21,021 nucleotides of DNA from Anaeromyxobacter dehalogenans (GTDB lineage Bacteria; Myxococcota_A; UBA9042; DTJE01). The stretch is from the NCBI GenBank assembly GCA_020722625.1, contig DYKK01000012.1:1-21021 (forward strand). The letters are read 5' to 3'. Below the pieces are notes generated by a model, which saw only the letters and a list, made by a program, of their open reading frames with translations, did not search any database and had not been told where the DNA came from. The position numbers and the translations under genes are program-made. Each line of letters starts with the position of its first letter. Within the stretch, counting starts at the first letter, position 1. Shown piece by piece: positions 15,666 through 21,021 of this stretch.

Positions 15666-15674
15666 ATTCTATCA
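15666..15674 (-). promoter_or_regulatory. Candidate extended -10 promoter of the surface-protein gene
   Basis: On the minus strand TGA-TAGAAT (15674-15666) matches the extended -10 form TGN-TATAAT with 5/6 in the hexamer. No good -35 was found at 16-18 nt, as is common for extended -10 promoters. Transcription would start near 15659, leaving a leader of about 27 nt containing the GGGAGGT ribosome site. Confidence 0.42.
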
Positions 15675-15812
15675 TCCGCCGGGCCTTCCACGGGTCATCG
15701 CCACGCGACTTCTCCCGCCCCGCCCGGACTGTGGTGGCGGCCGTCATACGGGATCCGGCGTCGCGGCGCACGTGGCTTTGTCGTCATGCCCCGTCCCCCG
15801 CGTCCAACGTGG

Positions 15813-15911
15813 CACTGTCACTGACACTGTCACTGACCCCTGTCACTGTCCCCGGTCCCTGTCCCTGTCACGGAACCTGTCCACTGAACCCGTCTTCTGA
15901 ACCTGTCCCCC
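15813..15911. repeat. Degenerate short repeats (CTGTCAC / GAACCTGTCC) in divergent intergenic gap
   Basis: The 367-bp gap between divergent genes contains a repeat cluster. CACTGTCACTGA occurs twice in perfect tandem (15813-15824, 15825-15836). Further CTGTCAC/CTGTCCC copies follow to about 15870. Then come three 13-nt units beginning GAACC(T/C)GTC (15873-15885, 15886-15898, 15899-15911). TGACA-C-TGTCA inside the first pair can fold back. No gene is seen here. Apart from the candidate promoter near 15670, I see nothing in 15675-15812. The pattern recalls variable GGGACAG-type intergenic repeats linked to REP-associated transposases, but no transposase is present. Confidence 0.75.
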
Positions 15912-16092
15912 GTCACGACCTCGCCGGGCAGTCCGCGGTTGCCTGTGCGATCGGGCGCGGGCTGGCGCGAGCAGTGCTCGCGTCTCCAGGGGAACCCTGA
16001 TGGGACCAAGTCGCGACCTTGCAATGGGGTCGCCCGAGCGCCGCCCGCGCGATCCGACTACACTACGGGTGGCGGTCCGGGATGAGGCGTCC

Positions 16093-16836
16093 GTGGAGCG
16101 CAGTCCGATCTCGATCTCCGTGGTGATCATGGCCTACAACGAGCGGCCGGCCATCGAGGCCCAGGTCCGCGCCACCCTGGCCTTCCTGGACCGGTGCGTG
16201 GGGCAGGGCGAGGTCGTGGCCGTGGACGACGGCTCCAGGGACGGGACCGGCGCGGTCCTGGACGCCCTGGCCCGCGAGGACTCGCGGGTCCGCGTGGTCC
16301 ATCACCCCCGCAACCTCGGGATGGGCGTGGCGATCCGCAGCGGCTATCAGGCCGCCTCCCTGGACTTCGTGACGCAACTCCCCGGGGACGGCCAGGTCCG
16401 CCCGGATACGCTGGAGCGCTTCCTGCCGCACCTGTCCGACCACGACCTGGTCCTGTCCACCTACGCCCGTCGCGGGGACGGCCTGGTCCGTTTCGCCGTG
16501 ACGCGGGCGTACTGGACGATTGCCCGGCTGATCCTCGGCAACCGCTGCGAGTTCACGGGGACCATGGTCTTCCGGCGCGCCCTGCTCGACCGCATCCGCA
16601 TCGTGTCGGACACCTTCCTGGTCAACGTCGAGGTCCCCCTGAAGTTCCTGCGCCTCGGCGTGAAGCCCGCCTGGGTCACCATCGAGGCCTCGGCCCGCGC
16701 GCACGGCCGCAGCAAGGTCCTGTCCGCCCGCGGAATCCTCCGGGTCGTCCGCGAGATGCTCGCCCTGCGGCGGGAGATCGTGCTAACCTCCCCGGGCAGC
16801 GACACGGGTGGCGGCGCGACGGGGAACCGGCCATGA
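16093..16836 (+). CDS. GT2-family glycosyltransferase (dolichol-phosphate mannose synthase-like)
   Basis: A 247-residue GT-A glycosyltransferase. Motifs: ISVVIMAYNE (8-17), VDDGSRDGT (44-52), the DxD-equivalent in LPGDGQ, NLGMGVAIRSGY, and EFTGTMVFRR. There are no C-terminal membrane helices, so it resembles the soluble DPM1-like type that loads sugar onto a polyprenyl phosphate. The frame opens at ATG 16000, but the first 20-odd codons use many A/T third bases (GGA, CCA, AGT, ACA, CTA), unlike the rest, and show no family similarity. GTG 16093 has GAGG 5 nt upstream and starts just before the first strand. Its stop overlaps the next gene by ATGA. Donor and acceptor are unknown. Confidence 0.83.
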   Translation: MERSPISISVVIMAYNERPAIEAQVRATLAFLDRCVGQGEVVAVDDGSRDGTGAVLDALAREDSRVRVVHHPRNLGMGVAIRSGYQAASLDFVTQLPGDGQVRPDTLERFLPHLSDHDLVLSTYARRGDGLVRFAVTRAYWTIARLILGNRCEFTGTMVFRRALLDRIRIVSDTFLVNVEVPLKFLRLGVKPAWVTIEASARAHGRSKVLSARGILRVVREMLALRREIVLTSPGSDTGGGATGNRP

Positions 16837-17150
16837 ACGATGAACGCACCCGGCGCGGGCTCGAGTCCCTGGTCGCGGCGTTCCTGCGAGAGCACGTGGC
16901 GCCGGCCATCTTCGAGCGCGACGAGGTGCGGCGCGGACTCGGGCCCGAGCACCTGGACCGGGTCCGGCGCGAGGTCCTGGCCCGGCTCGAGGCCGCGGAA
17001 CGGGCCGGGGCGGAGGACCGCGAGCGCGTCCGCGAGATGCTCGGGGGTCTGCTGGGCGCGGCCGTGTCCGGCCCGGGGGGCGCCGCGGTCCTGGCCCTGC
17101 TGCGGTCCTGGCTTGACCAGTGGTCCCGATCGCGGGAGAAACCGGGATGA
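16833..17150 (+). CDS. Uncharacterised 105-residue helical protein between GT2 and ABC1-kinase genes
   Basis: I do not recognise a family. The sequence is rich in Arg, Glu, Ala and Leu and predicts mostly amphipathic helices: residues 1-30, 35-70 (RVRREVLARLEAAERAGAEDRERVREML) and a Gly/Ala-rich, more hydrophobic segment (71-95, GGLLGAAVSGPGGAAVLALL) ending WLDQWSRSREKPG. There is no Cys, signal peptide or clear full membrane span, although the 71-92 segment could associate with membrane or a partner. Both its start and stop overlap neighbours by ATGA, and third-position G+C is very high, so it is a real gene. An accessory partner of the kinase downstream is a reasonable but unproven guess. 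Confidence 0.72.
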   Translation: MNDERTRRGLESLVAAFLREHVAPAIFERDEVRRGLGPEHLDRVRREVLARLEAAERAGAEDRERVREMLGGLLGAAVSGPGGAAVLALLRSWLDQWSRSREKPG

Positions 17151-18865
17151 GCCTTCAAGGCCTGTTCCTGGCGCCCTGGCGCCTGCGCGACCTGGGCCGC
17201 GTGCGCCGGATCGCGGGCGTCCTGGTGCGGCACGGATTCGCGGACGTGGCGGTCCGGCTCGGCTGGCCAGCGCGCCTGCGGGCGTGGACGGCGGCCCTGC
17301 TCCGGCGTCCCCCTCCCGACATCGAGGCCGTCCCCATCGAGACGCGCATCCGCCGGGTGCTCGAGGAACTCGGCCCCACGTTCATCAAGTTCGGCCAGGT
17401 CCTGGCCACGAGGCCGGACCTGCTCCCCATGAGCCTCGTGCTGGAACTGAAGCGCCTGCACGACCACGTGACGCCGTTCCCCTTCGACGAGGTGCGCGCG
17501 ACCGTCGAGGCGGACCTCCGCCGCCCGATCCACGAGGTCTTCGAATCGTTCGAGGAAGAACCGATCGCGTCGGCGTCCATCGCCCAGGTCCACCGGGCCC
17601 GCCTTCAGGCGGGAGTCGGCGTCGGCCCCGACGCCCCCGAGGCGTCGCGGGACGTGGTCGTCAAGGTCCAGCGCCCCCACCTGCGCGACGTGGTCCAGGC
17701 GGACCTGCGCATCCTGGCCGGCGTCGCGGCGCTCCTGGAACGTCGCTTCCCGGAGGTCCGCCCCTTCCGGCCCCGGGCCCTCGTCGAGGAGTTCCGCCGC
17801 TCCCTGAACCGCGAGACGGACTTCCTGTCCGAGATGCACGCCATGGTCCGCTACAAGCGGATGTTCGCGGACGAGCCGCGCCTGTTCGTGCCGGAGCCGG
17901 TCCCGGCCCTGTGCACGCGGCGGGTCCTGGTCATGGAGCACGTGGACGGGGTCAAGGTCACGGACGTCGAGGGGCTCAGGCGCCTCGGCGTGGACCTCGG
18001 GTCCCTGGTCGAGGTCGGGATGCGCGTGACCATGCGGTCCATCTTCGAGTTCGGCTTCTTCCACGCGGACCCGCACCCGGGAAACTTCTTCATCCGGCCG
18101 GACGGGACCATCGTGCTGCTCGACTTCGGGATGATGGGGTCCATCGAACCGGAGCGCCTCGACGAACTCCTGACCTACCTCGTGGCCCTGGTGACCGGCG
18201 ATGTCGAGAGGATGGTCGCCGTGCTGGCGGACGCCGACCTGATCGGGGACGACACGGACGTGCGCGCCCTGCGCGGGGACCTGCGGGCGATCCTGGACCG
18301 CTGGTCGGGGAGCAGCATCGGCGCGATCGACCTGTCGTCCTTCCTGGCCGAGAGCGTGGAGGTCGCCCGGCGCCACCACGTGGTCCTCCCCGCGGACCTC
18401 CTGCTGGTCGGAAAGGCCATCGCCATCATGGAGGGGATCGGGCGCGAGGTCCATCCCGAGTTCGAACCGCTCGCGGCGGTGCGCCCCCTCCTGACGGAAC
18501 TGTACGTCCGGAGGACGCTCGACGCGCGCCGGCACTCGCAGGCGCTCCTGCGGACCGTCCTGGACGGCGCCAGCCTGCTCCGCGAGGCCCCCCACGACCT
18601 TCGCCGCATCCTGCGCAAGGTCCGCCGCGGCGAGATGGCGATCCAGGTCCAGTCCCTGCACGAGGAGGCCCGCCAGCGCGGCCTGCACGCACGCACCAAC
18701 CGCCTGGTCTTCGGGTTTCTGTTCCCCACGTTTTTCTTCGGCGGGACCTACTTGATCGGCACGGAGTCGTCCTTGCAGAATCTCGCGGGGCTGGTATCGT
18801 TCGGCATCGCGGGTCTGTGTTTCATGGGCCTTGCGATCAGCATGCTTCAATCGGATGGGAGGTGA
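17147..18865 (+). CDS. ABC1/AarF/UbiB-family atypical protein-kinase-like ATPase
   Basis: A 572-residue member of the ABC1/UbiB family (ADCK in eukaryotes), linked to isoprenoid-quinone biosynthesis or lipid handling. Defining motifs are intact: KFGQ (81-84) with FIKFGQVLATRPDLLP, the Ala-rich nucleotide loop IASASIAQVHRA (140-151), invariant Lys 173 in VVVKVQRP, HADPHPGN (306-313) and LDFGMMG (325-331). The C-terminus has two hydrophobic segments (about 523-567), giving the usual membrane anchor. Length is normal. ATG 17147 forms an ATGA overlap with the small upstream gene. The gene ends 3 nt before the OmpA-like lipoprotein start. No quinone biosynthesis genes are nearby, so a role in prenyl-lipid handling for the adjacent GT2 is possible, but is inference. 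Confidence 0.9.
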   Translation: MSLQGLFLAPWRLRDLGRVRRIAGVLVRHGFADVAVRLGWPARLRAWTAALLRRPPPDIEAVPIETRIRRVLEELGPTFIKFGQVLATRPDLLPMSLVLELKRLHDHVTPFPFDEVRATVEADLRRPIHEVFESFEEEPIASASIAQVHRARLQAGVGVGPDAPEASRDVVVKVQRPHLRDVVQADLRILAGVAALLERRFPEVRPFRPRALVEEFRRSLNRETDFLSEMHAMVRYKRMFADEPRLFVPEPVPALCTRRVLVMEHVDGVKVTDVEGLRRLGVDLGSLVEVGMRVTMRSIFEFGFFHADPHPGNFFIRPDGTIVLLDFGMMGSIEPERLDELLTYLVALVTGDVERMVAVLADADLIGDDTDVRALRGDLRAILDRWSGSSIGAIDLSSFLAESVEVARRHHVVLPADLLLVGKAIAIMEGIGREVHPEFEPLAAVRPLLTELYVRRTLDARRHSQALLRTVLDGASLLREAPHDLRRILRKVRRGEMAIQVQSLHEEARQRGLHARTNRLVFGFLFPTFFFGGTYLIGTESSLQNLAGLVSFGIAGLCFMGLAISMLQSDGR

Positions 18866-18868
18866 ACC

Positions 18869-19591
18869 GTGCGGAAGAACTGGCCTCTGATGATGCTCAC
18901 AGCCACGGCGGTCGCCGGATGCGGCATCTCGAAGGACGTCTATCAGCGCGACGTCCAGGCCCTGCAACAGCAGATCAAGGACCTGGAACGCGACAAGGGG
19001 GTCCTCATCGGCGAGAAGCGCCGCCTCACCGACGAACTCGCGCGCCTCGGCCAGGAGAAGGGGGTCCTCTCGCAGGACCTCAAGACCGCCCTCGAACGCA
19101 TGGAGGAACTGCGCCGGCAGGCCCAGAAGCGCAAGGCGGCCCTGGATACCTTGAAGGCGAAACTGCAAGAGATGCAGGCCGCGGGCAAACTGCGCGTGCG
19201 CACCAGCCGCGGGCTCCTGATCGTCGAGATGTCGGAGCAGGTCCTGTTTGACGTCGGACGGTATCAACTGAAACCGGACGGCGAGGCGGCCCTCGCGCAA
19301 CTGACCCCGATCCTCGCGACCCTGGAGGGGCGGCACTTCCAGGTCGCCGGGCACACGGACGACACCGGGTCGCCGCTGACGAACTGGCGCCTGTCCGTGA
19401 ATCGGGCCCTGGAGGTGACCCTCTTCATGATCGAGCAGGGGATGCCACCCGAGCGCCTGTCGGCCGCCGGGTACGGCCTGTACGCGCCCGTCGAGCCCAA
19501 CGACACCCCGGAGAACCGGGCCAAGAACCGCAGAATCGAGATCATCCTCGTTCCGAACATCGAGGAAATCATGGGCATCGGGGAGGAATGA
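18869..19591 (+). CDS. OmpA-family peptidoglycan-binding lipoprotein with coiled coil
   Basis: A 240-residue envelope lipoprotein. The lipobox VAGC with Cys 18 ends a short signal peptide. A long coiled coil (about 22-105; repeated Leu/Glu/Lys heptads) leads into an OmpA/MotB-type domain (about 112-232): QVLFDVGRYQL, GHTDDTG (161-167), and NRAKNRRIEI (216-225). The domain's Asp and Arg that hold diaminopimelate are in place. It should tether the outer membrane or a complex to peptidoglycan. GTG 18869 is chosen from GGAGGTG 6 nt upstream, which overlaps the kinase stop. Last gene of this operon; no strong terminator follows. Confidence 0.9.
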   Translation: MRKNWPLMMLTATAVAGCGISKDVYQRDVQALQQQIKDLERDKGVLIGEKRRLTDELARLGQEKGVLSQDLKTALERMEELRRQAQKRKAALDTLKAKLQEMQAAGKLRVRTSRGLLIVEMSEQVLFDVGRYQLKPDGEAALAQLTPILATLEGRHFQVAGHTDDTGSPLTNWRLSVNRALEVTLFMIEQGMPPERLSAAGYGLYAPVEPNDTPENRAKNRRIEIILVPNIEEIMGIGEE

Positions 19592-19662
19592 CCGCGCGTT
19601 TCGCCGGGTGCCGCCGGGTCGCGCGTGGGCGCCGGCGAATCGGACCGGTTGGGAATCGTCCA

Positions 19663-19676
19663 CGTCCACGTGGACG
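19663..19676. repeat. 14-bp perfect palindrome in intergenic gap
   Basis: CGTCCACGTGGACG is its own reverse complement and sits in the 152-bp gap between the OmpA-like lipoprotein gene and the propeller gene, about 70 nt upstream of the latter's start. It could be a regulator site or part of a transcript hairpin; no T-tract follows. Confidence 0.4.
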
Positions 19677-19743
19677 CCTGGGACGGCGTGCTTCCGGCAC
19701 AGGGACACGGGTCCGGGACCTGTTCTCTCGGGGAGGATCCACC

Positions 19744-21021
19744 ATGGGACGGACGTTTCCACGCGCGGCATGGATGACGGTCTGGCTCGTCGTCCAGGCC
19801 GGACCGGCCCTCGCCGGCTCCTGGGCGACCCAGTACCAGACCGCCCAGAGCGACACGGCCATCGTCAGCCTGGCCGCCGCGACCGAGGACAAGGTCACGG
19901 GCTTCGGGGTCGAGCCGGACGGCCAGGGGAACAGCAAGCCCGTGTGGTTCCGGACCTCGGACGGCGGCAAGAGCTGGAACAAGCAGGACGCCTCCACCGG
20001 CGGGGACCTGTTGATGCTGACGCACCTCGTGTGTCCGTCCTCGACGCGCTGCTGGGCCGTGGGCACGAAGGTCCTGATGAGCACGGGCTTCGGGGTCCAG
20101 AACGTCCTGATCGGGTCCACCACCGGCGGTGACACCTGGTTCTGGCCTCCCCCCCTGGCCTATTCCGAGTCGCGGATCGCGGTCCGGGACCCCGAGAACT
20201 TCTACCTGGTCGGCGGGTCCGTGGTCCTGCCCTTCGTCGCGTCCAAGGCCCAGAAGGGCTTCGTGCCCGACGTGGGAGGCGAGAAGTTCCAGGGGATCTC
20301 GGACGCCGCGTTCGTGGGCGCGAGCGAGGTCTTCCTGGCGAACGGCGAGGTCCAGACCGACCAAAAGACCGGGGCGGAGACGATCCTACCCAAGGGCGCC
20401 CTGCTGCACTCCACGGACGGCGGGGCCACCTGGACCGCGACCTTCCAGGGCCGGACCGAGACCGTGGACCGGGTGTGGTTCTTCTCGTCGCTGACGGGCT
20501 TCGTCCTGGGCCACACCCCGCAGGGTCCCTTCCTCCGGAGGACCGACGACGGCGGGCAGACGTGGTTCGAGGTCCTGGTCCCGGCTCCGTCCGGGGTCCC
20601 GGCGCCGCGGCACCTGGCGGACGCGGTCCTGTTCAACTCGCGGGCCGGGCTGTTCGTGGGGTCGGACAAGGACGAGCACGACCAGTCCTTCCACGTGGTC
20701 TATCGGATGCGCGACGGCCACACCCTGGTGGAAGAACCCAAGCCGTCCACGGCCAGGGCGATGTTCACGCTGACCTGCCCCTCCCAGAAGGTCTGCTGGC
20801 TCGCGGGCGAGAACCACGTCATCTGGCGCTTCGACGGCACGGACGACGACGTGGTCCCCGAGGAACCCGCCCAGGGCGCGGACGTGGGTCCGGGCCCGGA
20901 CTCGGCCGGCAGCGGGAAGGACGCGGTCGCGCCCGACGGGACGGCCGGGGACGGATCATCCGGGTCCGACGCCGGCGGGTCGGGTCCCCAGGACGCCTCG
21001 GCCGGCGAAACGGGGGGGGCA
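19744..21021 (+). CDS. Secreted Asp-box (BNR/Ycf48-like) beta-propeller surface protein, 3' end missing
   Basis: Open for 426 codons from ATG 19744 to the window edge with no stop, so partial. A signal peptide (1-24) ends in GPALA before GSWATQ. Four Asp-box motifs, S/T-x-D/T-GG-x-[TS]W, lie at about residues 72-78, 125-132, 223-230 and 267-274, marking propeller blades. CPSSTRCWAVG and CPSQKVCWLAG repeat a CPS-x3-CW pattern at both ends of the propeller. From about residue 373 the protein becomes an Asp/Gly/Pro/Ser linker, like that of the protein at 14049-15632, so a MYXO-CTERM-like anchor is expected beyond the edge. GGGAGG lies about 9 nt upstream of the ATG. Probably displayed on the cell surface; ligand unknown. 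Confidence 0.87.
   Translation, partial: MGRTFPRAAWMTVWLVVQAGPALAGSWATQYQTAQSDTAIVSLAAATEDKVTGFGVEPDGQGNSKPVWFRTSDGGKSWNKQDASTGGDLLMLTHLVCPSSTRCWAVGTKVLMSTGFGVQNVLIGSTTGGDTWFWPPPLAYSESRIAVRDPENFYLVGGSVVLPFVASKAQKGFVPDVGGEKFQGISDAAFVGASEVFLANGEVQTDQKTGAETILPKGALLHSTDGGATWTATFQGRTETVDRVWFFSSLTGFVLGHTPQGPFLRRTDDGGQTWFEVLVPAPSGVPAPRHLADAVLFNSRAGLFVGSDKDEHDQSFHVVYRMRDGHTLVEEPKPSTARAMFTLTCPSQKVCWLAGENHVIWRFDGTDDDVVPEEPAQGADVGPGPDSAGSGKDAVAPDGTAGDGSSGSDAGGSGPQDASAGETGGA

Noticed and set aside
15813..15911. CRISPR array or phage attachment site
   Set aside because: Units are 12-13 nt, directly adjacent and degenerate, with no spacers, integrase or cas genes.
16000..16092. N-terminal extension of the GT2 protein from ATG 16000
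   Set aside because: Codons there use many A/T third positions unlike the rest of the gene, the residues do not match the GT2 fold, and the ATG's upstream AGGG is within a CAGGG-GAA-CCCTG hairpin. Not excluded, but GTG 16093 fits better.
16676..19771. 1031-codon open frame on the minus strand
   Set aside because: It lies opposite the GT2, 105-residue protein, ABC1 kinase and OmpA genes, all of which have clear family motifs or ATGA coupling. The translation is low-complexity and rich in His, Gln, Arg and Asp, as expected from the complement of GC-rich codons.

Overview
The window is about 70% G+C. It looks like part of a myxobacterium-type (Myxococcota / former Deltaproteobacteria) chromosome. 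The main evidence is a secreted protein at 14049-15632 that carries 36-residue Cys-rich units, an Asp/Pro/Gly linker and a MYXO-CTERM-like tail (GGGGGCSAG, hydrophobic segment, RRPRR). A second secreted protein with the same kind of linker runs off the right edge. Most genes are packed with ATGA, GTGA, TTGA or TAGTG junctions, so translation is probably coupled. No tRNA, rRNA, CRISPR array or complete mobile element was seen.

Region 1 (50-12734) is a cell-surface polysaccharide locus with two divergent arms. The leftward arm, in transcription order from 6203, has a GT4 glycosyltransferase, a CapA-like metallophosphoesterase, a VapB/VapC-like toxin-antitoxin pair, two tandem ChbG/YdjC-family deacetylases and a PaaK/CapK-like adenylate-forming enzyme. 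The rightward arm, from 6373, has a second PaaK/CapK-like enzyme, an AAC(3)-fold N-acyltransferase, a NodB-type polysaccharide deacetylase with an N-terminal DUF7033-like region, an O-antigen ligase/polymerase-like membrane protein and a WbuB-like GT4. The inferred theme is remodelling of amino-sugar acyl groups: deacetylation, activation of a carboxylic acid, N-acylation, glycosyl transfer, then polymerisation or ligation. Flippase, initiating transferase and sugar-nucleotide genes are not in the window.

Region 2 (12778-15632) holds an orphan MNT-type nucleotidyltransferase without a HEPN partner, followed by a convergent pair on the minus strand: the MYXO-CTERM-like surface protein and an amidohydrolase whose TTG start overlaps its stop codon. 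The 367-bp divergent gap at 15633-15999 has a candidate extended -10 promoter on the left and a cluster of short degenerate repeats on the right.

Region 3 (16093-19591) is a tight rightward operon: a GT2 (dolichol-phosphate-mannose-synthase-like) transferase, an unrecognised 105-residue helical protein, an ABC1/UbiB-type atypical kinase with C-terminal membrane segments and an OmpA-family lipoprotein. Region 4 (19744 to the edge) is the 5' part of a secreted Asp-box beta-propeller protein, still open at base 21021.

Long opposite-strand open frames, up to 1031 codons, are by-products of high G+C and were not annotated.
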